A DNA stretch of 64,000 nucleotides. It comes from Blastococcus haudaquaticus (GTDB lineage Bacteria > Actinomycetota > Actinomycetes > Mycobacteriales > Geodermatophilaceae). The position numbers and the translations under genes were made by a program. The notes under the pieces are model-generated. The model saw nothing but the letters and a program-made list of their open reading frames with translations, made no database searches and was not told where the DNA came from. Location of the stretch: contig NZ_OCNK01000003.1 of the NCBI RefSeq assembly GCF_900230285.1, positions 806,001-870,000 of the forward strand, in the 5' to 3' direction. The first letter of the stretch is position 1. The number at the start of each line of letters is the position of its first letter. This document shows positions 9,277 through 16,940 of this stretch, in pieces.

Positions 9277-9524
9277 CGTTGCGTGTGTCTCCTTCGACGG
9301 GGGAACCCGGTCGACGATCGGCGAGTGCGCGGCGACCTGCGCGATCGGGTCGTCTGCCACTGTACGGCGGGAGGCGCGGGGCGCTGCGGACGGCGGAGTG
9401 ATCTGCTGCGCACCCCGTCTGAGGCCCTCAGACCCGGCGGCCGTCCGCCTAGGCACCGCCGGGGCACGGGGACTGCCCGGTCGCCCGATGCCGCGGGGTG
9501 CCCCTCAGAACGATCGTCGTCGCC

Positions 9525-9905
9525 ATGACCACGACGCTTCTCCGCCCCGACGCCACCCGGACCCCCACCACCGACGTGCTCCGCGTCCTCCTCGACGAGG
9601 TCCTCTCCGAGGTGGCCGACGACGCCACCGACCGGTACTCCAGCCGGACGCCGGCGGGGCGCGCCCTCCTGTCGCTGGCCGCGCTGGCCCGGCGGGCGGC
9701 CGGCGCCCTCGGCGCCGACGCCGGCGTGGCGCTGACCTCGGGGCCCGGCGTCGTGGTGCAGCGCGAGCTGGCCGCGGCCACCCACCTGCTCGACCAGGCC
9801 GTCGGGGCGGCGGGCGGGGAGTCGCCGGAGGTCGCCGAGTTCGTTGTCCCGGCCCAGCGGCTGCACGCGCACCTGCTCCAGGCGCTCGCGGCGACCGACC
9901 GCTGA
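9525..9905 (+). CDS. Hypothetical protein, all-helical
   Basis: I do not recognise a family. The 126-residue product (MTTTLLRPDATRTPTTDVLR) is Ala/Leu/Val-rich, predicted helical and soluble, without cysteine or signal peptide. Codon use matches the neighbours. A GTG at 9498 in the same frame is an alternative start. It is divergent from mrp across about 250 bp and 50 bp upstream of azlC. Confidence 0.6.
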   Translation: MTTTLLRPDATRTPTTDVLRVLLDEVLSEVADDATDRYSSRTPAGRALLSLAALARRAAGALGADAGVALTSGPGVVVQRELAAATHLLDQAVGAAGGESPEVAEFVVPAQRLHAHLLQALAATDR

Positions 9906-9955
9906 ACCTCGACCGGCGGCGCCGGGCACCGGGCGGCTCGTTAGGGTCGCCAGAC

Positions 9956-10651
9956 ATGTCCGCCCCTACCCGCTCGACGGTCCTCCGCGACGCGATCGGG
10001 CTGGGGCTGGCGGTCGGTCTCTACGGCGCCGCGTTCGGTGCGGCCGCCGATGCCGCCGGGCTCGACGTCTGGCAGGCCATGACCCTCTCCGCCCTGATGT
10101 TCACCGGTGCCTCGCAGTTCGCCCTGGTCGGGGTGCTGGGTGCCGGCGGCAGTGCCCTGGCCGCGGTCGGCAGCGCGCTGCTGCTCGGCACCCGCAACAC
10201 CGTGTACGGCGTCCGGCTGGTGCCGCTGCTCCGGCCGCGCGGGGTCCTGCGCCGGCTCGGGACGGCGCACTGGGTCATCGACGAGACGACCGCGCTGTCG
10301 ATCGCCGCGCCGGACCGCGGCCTCGCCCGGCTGGCGTTCCTCGCCGGGGGCGCGTCGATCTTCCTGATGTGGAACGCGACCACTGCCATCGGTGCGCTCG
10401 GCGCGGCCGCACTCACCGGACCCGCGCTGGCCGCGCTCGACGCGGTGGTCCCGGCCGCCTTCCTCGCGCTGCTCTGGCCACGGCTGCGGGCGGGCTTCCC
10501 GGAGGCCGGCGTGCAGCTCCGGGTCGCCGTCGGCGGGGCCGTCGTCGCCCTGGCGCTCACCCCGTTCGTGCCGGCCGGCGTCCAGGTGATCGCAGCCGTC
10601 GTGGCCGTGGCCCTCGCCGGACGGCCGAAGCCGCGGGCGGCGGCCCGATGA
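9956..10651 (+). CDS. azlC: AzlC family branched-chain amino acid exporter, large subunit
   Basis: Polytopic inner-membrane protein of 231 residues, large subunit of an AzlCD exporter for branched-chain amino acids and analogues. The family signature is present: GLAVGLYGAAFGAAADAAGL near the N-terminus and ALMFTGASQFALVGVLGAGG (about residues 43-62), then HWVIDETTALS. The stop overlaps the azlD start (ATGA), so the subunits are made together. No regulator lies next to it. Confidence 0.88.
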   Translation: MSAPTRSTVLRDAIGLGLAVGLYGAAFGAAADAAGLDVWQAMTLSALMFTGASQFALVGVLGAGGSALAAVGSALLLGTRNTVYGVRLVPLLRPRGVLRRLGTAHWVIDETTALSIAAPDRGLARLAFLAGGASIFLMWNATTAIGALGAAALTGPALAALDAVVPAAFLALLWPRLRAGFPEAGVQLRVAVGGAVVALALTPFVPAGVQVIAAVVAVALAGRPKPRAAAR

Positions 10652-10965
10652 GCGGGACGGGGCTGTGGGCGGCGGTGCTGGCCGGGTCCATCGGGTGCTA
10701 CCTGCTGAAGCTGGCCGGCCTGTCGGTGCCGGCCGCCTGGGTCGAGCAGCCGTGGGTGGCCCGGATCGTCGACTTCGTGCCCGCGGCGCTGCTCGCCGCG
10801 CTCGTGGCGGTGCAGGCGTTCACCAGCGGCCAGGAGCTGGTGGTCGACGGACGGCTGGCCGGGCTGGCCGTCGCGGCGCTCGCGCTGGCACTGCGGGCGC
10901 CGTTCATCGTCGTCCTCCTGGCCGCCGGGGCCGCCGGGGCCCTGGCGCACGTCGTCGCCGGCTGA
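10648..10965 (+). CDS. azlD: AzlD family branched-chain amino acid exporter, small subunit
   Basis: Small 105-residue membrane partner of AzlC with three to four hydrophobic helices (LWAAVLAGSIGCYLLKLAGL, FVPAALLAALVAVQAF, FIVVLLAAGAAGALAHVV). Length and position match AzlD. It overlaps azlC by 4 bases and is followed 17 bp later by the chorismate mutase-GNAT gene, which may be on the same transcript. Confidence 0.85.
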   Translation: MSGTGLWAAVLAGSIGCYLLKLAGLSVPAAWVEQPWVARIVDFVPAALLAALVAVQAFTSGQELVVDGRLAGLAVAALALALRAPFIVVLLAAGAAGALAHVVAG

Positions 10966-10982
10966 GCCGTCGGAGGACCGCC

Positions 10983-11747
10983 ATGACCCCGGATCAGGAC
11001 TCCCTCGTCGACGTCCGCGCGGCGATCGACACCGTCGACGGCGAGATCGTCGACCGGCTCGCCCTGCGGCAGCGGCTGGTCCGGCGGGCGGGCCGACTCA
11101 CGAGCGACGCCGCGGCCGTCCGGGCACCGGCGCGGGTGGCGGCGGTCATCGCGCGGGTGCGGGACCTGGCGGCGGGTGCCGGAGCCGATCCGGATCTCGT
11201 GGCGCGCGTCTACCGGACGATGATCGCCGCCTTCGTCGAGCTGGAGCTGGCAGAGGCGGGCCTGCCCGACCGGCCGCTGATCGGGCCGGCCGACCCGGCC
11301 GACGCCGGCGAACTGCTGACCCTGCAGCGCGCCGCGTACGCGACCGAGGCCCGCCTCTACGGCGATCCGGAGCTCCCGGCCATGGTGCAGACCCTGGAGG
11401 AGCTCACCGCCGAGCTGGCCACGGGCATCGCGCTCACGGCCACCCGGGGCGGGCGGATCGTGGGAGCCGTTCGGGGGCGTGCCGCGGACGGCGTCCTGCA
11501 CGTCGGCCGGCTCACCGTCGCGCCCGACCAGCAGGGGCAGGGCATCGGGACCGCACTGCTCGCCGAGGTGGAGGCGGCGGCCCCGCCCGGGACGCGGCAG
11601 GCGACGCTCTTCACCGGACACCTGAGCGTGGGGAACCTGCGCCTCTACGAGCGGCTCGGCTATCGCGAGCAGCGGCGCGAGCGGCTCACCCCGTCCGTGG
11701 AGCTGGTGCACCTCTCGAAAGCGCTGCCCGGGGGCCGGCCGGCCTGA
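10983..11747 (+). CDS. Chorismate mutase-like domain fused to a GNAT acetyltransferase
   Basis: A 254-residue protein with two parts. Residues 5-90 look like an AroQ-class chorismate mutase: VRAAIDTVDGEIVDRLALRQ, then helices ending in LVARVYRTMIAAFVELELAE. Residues 98-245 are a GNAT N-acetyltransferase with the acetyl-CoA loop LTVAPDQQGQGIGTALL and the C-terminal NLRLYERLGY. Arginines in the first and second helices are kept, but the usual Lys and Asp/Glu of the active site appear altered, so mutase activity is uncertain. It follows azlCD by 17 bp. The acyl acceptor is unknown. Confidence 0.75.
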   Translation: MTPDQDSLVDVRAAIDTVDGEIVDRLALRQRLVRRAGRLTSDAAAVRAPARVAAVIARVRDLAAGAGADPDLVARVYRTMIAAFVELELAEAGLPDRPLIGPADPADAGELLTLQRAAYATEARLYGDPELPAMVQTLEELTAELATGIALTATRGGRIVGAVRGRAADGVLHVGRLTVAPDQQGQGIGTALLAEVEAAAPPGTRQATLFTGHLSVGNLRLYERLGYREQRRERLTPSVELVHLSKALPGGRPA

Positions 11748-11796
11748 CCTGCGCGTCGTCCGCCCGAGACGGCCCTGCTCGGCCACCATCGGTCCG

Positions 11797-12432
11797 GTGA
11801 CCACAGTCGGGAACCGCCTCGCACGACCGGAGCTGCGGATCGTCGCCGGCTTCGTCATCCTCGGGCTCCTCGCCGGTGTCGCGGCCAAGGCGGCGGACGA
11901 GTCCGGCTGGCGGTGGGCTGCCGACCTCGGCAGCTATCCGGCCGCGTGGGTGCTCGCCGTGGCGCTGATCGGCCGGTCGGCGCCGACCCTGCCGACGGCG
12001 GCCGGCCGGGCTGCCGCGTTCTTCGCCGCCATGACGCTGGCCTACTACGCCTGGGCGGCGTGGGCCCTCGGGTTCGGCTGGAGCCGGTTGCTCCCCGTGT
12101 GGCTCGTCCTGTCCGCCACCGCAGTGGCGTTCTTCGCCGCGGTCGTGCACTGGGCCGCCCGGCACACCGGCCTGCTGCCCGGGGCGGTCATCGCGCTGGC
12201 GGCCGGGACGACGCTGGCCGGCGGCGCCTTCCCCGGCCTGTGGTCCGGGCTCACCGGCGGCCCCGACCCCGGGCACCCGGTGCAGGGCGTCGTCGACGTG
12301 CTCGTCGCCCTCCTGCTGCTCGCCGTCCTGCCGGCCACGCCCCGCACCCGGCTGTGGGCCGTGCTGCTCGTCGTCCCGGCGGCCGTGGTGGCCGGGCGCC
12401 TGCTGGACGTGCTGCGCGCCGTGATCGGGTGA
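11797..12432 (+). CDS. Hypothetical integral membrane protein (DUF6518-like)
   Basis: A 211-residue membrane protein with about six hydrophobic helices (ELRIVAGFVILGLLAGVAAK, AAWVLAVALIGRSAP, AAFFAAMTLAYYAWAAWALGF, VLSATAVAFFAAVVHWAA, VALLLLAVLPAT, AVLLVVPAAVVAGRLL). It resembles uncharacterised actinobacterial DUF6518 proteins from memory; function unknown. GTG at 11797 is the most upstream plausible start. It is convergent with the next gene with one base between stops. Confidence 0.65.
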   Translation: MTTVGNRLARPELRIVAGFVILGLLAGVAAKAADESGWRWAADLGSYPAAWVLAVALIGRSAPTLPTAAGRAAAFFAAMTLAYYAWAAWALGFGWSRLLPVWLVLSATAVAFFAAVVHWAARHTGLLPGAVIALAAGTTLAGGAFPGLWSGLTGGPDPGHPVQGVVDVLVALLLLAVLPATPRTRLWAVLLVVPAAVVAGRLLDVLRAVIG

Positions 12433-12433
12433 C

Positions 12434-13102
12434 TCAGCCGCTCACGGGGCGGGACCACGACCGGACGTGCTCAGGCACCGCGATGCCCGGCTCGAGGTCC
12501 GGTGAGGGGACAGGAGCAGCGGCGACCGTGCTCAGGGGCAGCACGCCGGCCCAGTGGGGGAGTCCGAGGTCCTCGTCCTCGTCGTTCGGCGGACCGGAGC
12601 GAACCTTCACCGAGACCTCCTCGAGCGGCAGGCGCAGCACCGTCGTCGCGGCGTACTCCTTACGCGTCGGTGGACGGCACCCCGCCACGCGCCCGGCCGC
12701 GATCGCCTCGACGAGCGCGTCCAGCGCCTGCGCCTTCTCGGTGGCGTCGGCCACGACCGTCGCGGTGCCGTGGGCGACCACCGAGCGGTAGTTCATCGAG
12801 TGGTTGAACTGCGACCGTGCCAGCACGACACCGTCCAGCAGCGTCACGGTGACGCAGACGTCCAGTCCCGCGCCGGTGGCCGCCCGCATGCCCCGGGCGC
12901 CGGTCGACCCGTGCAGGTAGAGGACCTCGCCCACGCGGGCGTGCAACTGCGGCAGCACCACGGGGCGCCCGTCGACGACGAACCCGACGTGGCAGACCAG
13001 GGCCTCGTCGAGCACCGCGTGCACCGTGGCGCGGTCGTAGCCCACCCGGTCGGGCGTCCGGCTGGGCGTGGTGCGGGAGCTGGGGGGATAGGCCGTCGTC
13101 AC
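12434..13102 (-). CDS. Pyridoxamine 5'-phosphate oxidase-like flavin-nucleotide-binding protein
   Basis: Split-barrel FMN-binding family, 222 residues. Typical segments are VGYDRATVHAVLDEALVCHVGFVVDGRPVVLP near residues 19-50, LYLHGSTGARG, and NHSMNYRSVVAHG, which forms the flavin pocket. Relatives (COG3467) bind flavin or F420-like cofactors, and no reaction can be assigned. GTG at 13102 gives VTTAYPPSS; sequence upstream in frame is antisense noise. Confidence 0.8.
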   Translation of the reverse strand: MTTAYPPSSRTTPSRTPDRVGYDRATVHAVLDEALVCHVGFVVDGRPVVLPQLHARVGEVLYLHGSTGARGMRAATGAGLDVCVTVTLLDGVVLARSQFNHSMNYRSVVAHGTATVVADATEKAQALDALVEAIAAGRVAGCRPPTRKEYAATTVLRLPLEEVSVKVRSGPPNDEDEDLGLPHWAGVLPLSTVAAAPVPSPDLEPGIAVPEHVRSWSRPVSG

Positions 13103-13148
13103 CGGGCGATGATGCCGGTCCCGACGGACGGGGACGACCGGATTCCGG

Positions 13149-13667
13149 TCAGGCGACGGGATCGCGCCGCTTCTTGGCCTTCTTCTCGCGCTTCTCGCCG
13201 TCGTCCCCGCTGTCGCCGGTGAGCCGGTTGAGCTCGCTGCGGATGAAGTCGCGGGTGGCCAGCTCGCCCACGGCGACGCGCAGCGACGCCAGCTCCCGCG
13301 CCAGGTACTCGGTGTCGGCACGCACGGCGGCCGAGCGCGCCCGGTCCTCCTCGGCCTGCACGCGGTCCCGGTCGGCCTGCCGGTTCTGGGCCAGCAGGAT
13401 GAGCGGGGCGGCGTAGGCGGCCTGGGTGGAGAAGGCCAGGTTCAGCAGGATGAACGGATAGGGGTCCCACCGCAGCTGCACCGCGAAGACGTTCAGCGCG
13501 ATCCAGACGATCACGATGATCGTCTGGACGGCCAGGAACCGGCCGGTGCCGAGGAACCGGGCGATCGTCTCGGCGAACGCCCCGACCGCGTCGGGGTTCA
13601 GCCGCAGGAAGCTGCCGAACCGGCGGGTCTGCCCGCGCGGGACGTCCAGCCGGGGAGCGTCAGCCAC
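13149..13667 (-). CDS. DUF1003 membrane protein
   Basis: A 172-residue protein with the DUF1003 core: two adjacent membrane helices (FLAVQTIIVIVWIALNVFAV and YPFILLNLAFSTQAAYAAPL), then QNRQADRDR and a charged coiled coil with a Lys-rich tail. Function unknown. The start overlaps the end of the MgtE-N/CBS gene by 8 bases, implying co-expression. The same pair occurs in mycobacteria (Rv1231c/Rv1232c). Confidence 0.88.
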   Translation of the reverse strand: MADAPRLDVPRGQTRRFGSFLRLNPDAVGAFAETIARFLGTGRFLAVQTIIVIVWIALNVFAVQLRWDPYPFILLNLAFSTQAAYAAPLILLAQNRQADRDRVQAEEDRARSAAVRADTEYLARELASLRVAVGELATRDFIRSELNRLTGDSGDDGEKREKKAKKRRDPVA

Positions 13668-14898
13668 GACGGGCCCGCTCGCGCCAGTCCTCGGGCAGGA
13701 GGTGGTCGAGGACGTCGTCGACGCTCACCGCGCCGACCAGGTGCCCCTGTGCGTCGACCACGGGGGCGGCGACCAGGTTGTAGGTCGCGAAGTAGCGGGT
13801 GACCTCCGCCAGCGGCGCCTCGGGCGTCAGCGGCTCGAGGTCGTCGAGCACGCCGCTGACCAGCGACGACGGAGGTTCGCGCAGCAGCCGTTGGATGTGC
13901 GCCAGCCCGAGGTACCGGCCGGTGGGCGTGGCCGACGGCGGCCGGCAGACGTACACCTGGCTGGCCAGCGACGGCGTGATCTCCGGCTCCCGAACCCGGG
14001 CGAGTGCCTCGGCGATCGTGGCGTCGGGCGCGAGGATCACCGGCTCGCTGGTCATGATCCCGCCGGCGGTGTCCTCGGAGTACTTGAGCAGCTGGCGGAC
14101 CGGCTCGGCCTCGTCGGGCTCCATGAGCTCGAGCAGCCGGTTGCGGTCGACGTTGGACAGCTCGGCGAGCAGGTCGGCCGCGTCGTCGGGGTCCATGACC
14201 TCCAGCACGTCCGCCGCCCGGCGCTCGTCCAGGGTGCCGAGGATGACCACCTGGTCGGCCTCGGGCAGCTCGCCGAGGACGTCGGCCAGGCGTTCGTCGT
14301 CCATCGCCTCGGCCACCTCGTGCCGGCGCTTGATCGGCAGCTCCTGCAGGGCGTGCGCGACGTCGGCGGCGTTCAGGTCGCGGTAGGTCGCGATCAGGGT
14401 CTCGGCGCCCTGGCCGGTCTGGGGGAGGGCGAGCCCCTCGACCTCGTCCCAGGCGAGCTGGTGCAGCTGGCCGCGCCGGCCCAGCCGCCCGGGCTCCTGC
14501 ACGGCGAGACGGGAGACGACCCAGTCGCCGGTGCGGATCTGCTCGATGCCGGCGTCGACGACGTGCGCCGGCCGGCCGGACTCGCTGATCCGCACCGTGC
14601 GGTCCAGCAGCTCGCCGAGGACCAGGGTCTCGCCGCCCCGCTGCTCGAAGCGCTTGAGGTTGAGGGTGCCGCTCGCCAGCATCACCGCGCCGGGGTCGAC
14701 GGCGGTGACCCGGCCCATCGGCACGAAGATCCGCCGGCGCGCGACGACCTCGACGACGATGCCCAGGACCCGCGGGGTGGCGGTCCCGACGCGGAGGGCC
14801 ACGACGACGTCGCGCACCTTCCCGACGCGGTCGCCGTTGGGGTCGAACACCGTCAGCCCGGCGAGCCGGGAGACATACGCCCTGCTCGCGGTGGTCAC
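13660..14898 (-). CDS. MgtE N-domain / CBS protein without transporter domain
   Basis: A 412-residue soluble protein. It has an N-terminal PRC-barrel-like part (VSRLAGLTVFDPNGDRVGKV), an MgtE intracellular N domain of LxxLP/LxxL helical repeats (about residues 170-280: LADVLGELPEADQVVILG, DDAADLLAELSNVDRNRLLE) and a CBS pair ending VGAVSVDDVLDHLLP. The five-helix magnesium channel domain of true MgtE is missing. It may sense Mg2+ or nucleotides and act through its coupled membrane neighbour (DUF1003); that is inference. GTG start at 14898. Confidence 0.85.
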   Translation of the reverse strand: MTTASRAYVSRLAGLTVFDPNGDRVGKVRDVVVALRVGTATPRVLGIVVEVVARRRIFVPMGRVTAVDPGAVMLASGTLNLKRFEQRGGETLVLGELLDRTVRISESGRPAHVVDAGIEQIRTGDWVVSRLAVQEPGRLGRRGQLHQLAWDEVEGLALPQTGQGAETLIATYRDLNAADVAHALQELPIKRRHEVAEAMDDERLADVLGELPEADQVVILGTLDERRAADVLEVMDPDDAADLLAELSNVDRNRLLELMEPDEAEPVRQLLKYSEDTAGGIMTSEPVILAPDATIAEALARVREPEITPSLASQVYVCRPPSATPTGRYLGLAHIQRLLREPPSSLVSGVLDDLEPLTPEAPLAEVTRYFATYNLVAAPVVDAQGHLVGAVSVDDVLDHLLPEDWRERARRG

Positions 14899-14923
14899 GG
14901 GTTCTGAGGTTACCGTCGGCGCC

Positions 14924-15793
14924 GTGCCGCCCCGGGATGAGCTGGACTACGAGATCGTCGACGTGTTCGCGCCGCGGGCGTTCGCGGGCAATCCCCTCGC
15001 CGTCGTGTTCGACGCCGACGACCTGACCACCGCCCAGTGCCAGGCGCTCGCCTTCGAGTTCCACCTCTCGGAGACGTCGTTCGTGTGCGCGCCGACGGCC
15101 CCCGCCGCCGACTACAAGGTGCGGATCTTCACGCCGTTCGCGGAGCTGCCCTTCGCCGGTCACCCGAGCGTGGGCGCCGCCCACACGCTGGTCCGCACCG
15201 GCCGGCTGTCCGCGGGCACCGTGCGCCAGGAGTGCGGCGCCGGCGTCCTCGACCTGGTGGTCGACGACGAGGGGGCGCAGCTCTCGGGTGGGCGGCCCAC
15301 CCTCGAGGACGGGCCGGCCCCGGCCGAGCTCGCCGCGGCCCTCGGGCTGGGCGAGGACGACGTCACCGGCGTCCCCGCGGACGTCGCCGGCTGCGGGCTG
15401 CCGTTCGCCTACCTGTCGGTGCGCCCGGACGCCGTCGACCGGGCCGTCCCCGACCAGCGGGCCCTCGACGCGCTGGGCGTGGGGGAGGGCGTGTCGGTCC
15501 TGTCCTGGGACGCCGCGACGTCGACGGCCTACGCCCGGGTGTTCGCGGGCGACCTGCGGTGGGGCGAGGACCCGGCCACCGGCTCGGCCGCTCTGGGCAC
15601 TGGTGTCTGGCTCGTGGAGAGCGGGTTGCTGCCGGCGGAGGGGACGTCGTCCTACACCGTCCGGCAGGGGGAGAAGCTCGGCCGCCCGTCGGTGCTGGAG
15701 TGCACGGTGAGCGCAGCGGGGAGCAAGGCCGTCGCCGCCACCGTGCGGGGCGCCGTCGTGCCGATCGCGCGCGGCCGCATCCGGATCCCATGA
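14924..15793 (+). CDS. PhzF family isomerase/epimerase
   Basis: Diaminopimelate-epimerase-fold protein of 289 residues. The N-terminal YEIVDVFAPRAFAGNPLAVVFDADDL and HLSETSFV hold the conserved Glu used for proton transfer in PhzF. TPFAELPFAGHPSVGAAHTL and GEDPATGSAALGTGVWL are the two family signatures. The substrate of this housekeeping branch is unknown. GTG at 14924 lies 25 bp from the divergent MgtE-N gene. The stop lies inside the repeat at 15790 and overlaps the next start (ATGA). Confidence 0.88.
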   Translation: MPPRDELDYEIVDVFAPRAFAGNPLAVVFDADDLTTAQCQALAFEFHLSETSFVCAPTAPAADYKVRIFTPFAELPFAGHPSVGAAHTLVRTGRLSAGTVRQECGAGVLDLVVDDEGAQLSGGRPTLEDGPAPAELAAALGLGEDDVTGVPADVAGCGLPFAYLSVRPDAVDRAVPDQRALDALGVGEGVSVLSWDAATSTAYARVFAGDLRWGEDPATGSAALGTGVWLVESGLLPAEGTSSYTVRQGEKLGRPSVLECTVSAAGSKAVAATVRGAVVPIARGRIRIP

Positions 15794-15853
15794 AGGACCC
15801 CGTTCCCCTCGCGCCTCGCTCCGCTCGGCACGAGCCTCTGAACGGGGCCGGGG
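15790..15853 (+). repeat. Intergenic palindromic repeat, copy B, overlapping two genes
   Basis: Same element as at 2286. It begins ATGAAGGACCCC and its ends pair as GGACCCCGTTC with GAACGGGGCC. Compared with copy A both arms changed together, so pairing is kept. It supplies the stop of the PhzF gene and the first 21 codons of the EamA gene. Confidence 0.75.
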
Positions 15854-16758
15854 GGGCCTGGGCGCTGCACCGCCCGGGCTCGCGGGACGTCGGGCTGCTC
15901 TCCCTCGCCGTCATCGGCGTCTCGCTCTCCGCCCCGCTGACTGCGATGGTGACCGCGCCGATGCTGGCGCTGGCGTTCTGGCGCAACGCCGCCGGGGCCG
16001 CCGCGCTCGTCCCGGTCCTGCTCACCCGCGAGCGCGCCACGCTCACCGGCCTCCGCTGGCGCGACCTGCGCAGCTCCGTCGTCGCCGGCCTCTTCCTGGC
16101 CGCGCACTTCGCCGCGTGGTTGCCGAGCCTGTCGATGACGACCGTCGCGGCGTCGGTCGCGCTGGTCACCACCACCCCGATCTGGACGGCGCTGGCCGCA
16201 CGGATCTCGGGGGTGCTGCTGCCGGCCGCCGTCTGGTGGGGGCTGCTCCTCGCGTTCGTCGGCGTCGTGCTGATCGTCGGCGTGGACGTGACGGTGAGCC
16301 TCGAGGCGCTCGCCGGCGACGGCCTCGCGGTGCTGGGGGCCATCTGCGCCGGTGGCTACGTGCTGGCCGGGGCACGCGCCCGTCAGCGGCTCGCGACGTC
16401 GGCCTATGCGGTCGTCTGCTACTCGGTCTGCGCGGTCGTGATCGCCGTGTCGGCGGTCCTCGTCGACGTGCCGCTGGCCGGGTTCGAGGCGCGCGAGTGG
16501 TGGCTGATCGCCGCCATCACGGTCTCCGCGCAGCTCTTCGGCCACACGCTGCTCAACCTCGTGCTCTCCACCGTGGGGCCGACGGTCGTGAGCCTCGCCG
16601 TCCTGCTGGAGGTGCCCGGCGCGCTGATCTTCGCGCTCGTCCTCCTGGGTCAGGCACCGCCGCTCCTGGCGCTGCCCGGCGTGGCGCTCGTCGTCGCCGG
16701 GGTGGCGCTCGTCGTGCGGGCCAGCCGCCCGCAGACGCTGGTCGAGCCGGCCACCTGA
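15790..16758 (+). CDS. EamA/DMT family transporter
   Basis: Drug/metabolite-type permease of 322 residues with ten hydrophobic helices in two EamA repeats. The first covers MLALAFWRNAAGAAALVPVLL to VVLIVGVDVTVSLEALAGDG; the second covers AVLGAICAGGYVLAG to LPGVALVVAGVALVVRAS. The substrate is unknown. The only ATG/GTG/TTG before the first membrane helix is the ATG inside the repeat, so the N-terminus (MKDPVPLAPRSARHEP) is repeat-derived. The ATGA overlap couples it to the PhzF gene. Confidence 0.85.
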   Translation: MKDPVPLAPRSARHEPLNGAGGAWALHRPGSRDVGLLSLAVIGVSLSAPLTAMVTAPMLALAFWRNAAGAAALVPVLLTRERATLTGLRWRDLRSSVVAGLFLAAHFAAWLPSLSMTTVAASVALVTTTPIWTALAARISGVLLPAAVWWGLLLAFVGVVLIVGVDVTVSLEALAGDGLAVLGAICAGGYVLAGARARQRLATSAYAVVCYSVCAVVIAVSAVLVDVPLAGFEAREWWLIAAITVSAQLFGHTLLNLVLSTVGPTVVSLAVLLEVPGALIFALVLLGQAPPLLALPGVALVVAGVALVVRASRPQTLVEPAT

Positions 16759-16783
16759 CGCGCTTCGGGCCGCTCCCGACGCC

Positions 16784-16849
16784 GAGTGGGCAGTCGTTGT
16801 CGCCCGAACCGGTGCGTCGGGGCGTGTCGTCGACCACAACTGCTCTCTC
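16784..16849. repeat. Long imperfect inverted repeat after the EamA gene
   Basis: The left arm 16784-16802 and right arm 16831-16849 pair at 15 of 19 positions by hand count. A second inner stem (GCCCGA with TCGGGGC) lies between them. It could be a terminator or a dispersed repeat unit. Confidence 0.5.
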
Positions 16850-16940
16850 GTCGAGCGGGCGGGGGATCCGCCGGTCGGCGACGTGATCACGCCGTCGCTA
16901 CTCTCCGGTAACCGACTTTCCGACTGATAGCGGAGGCACC

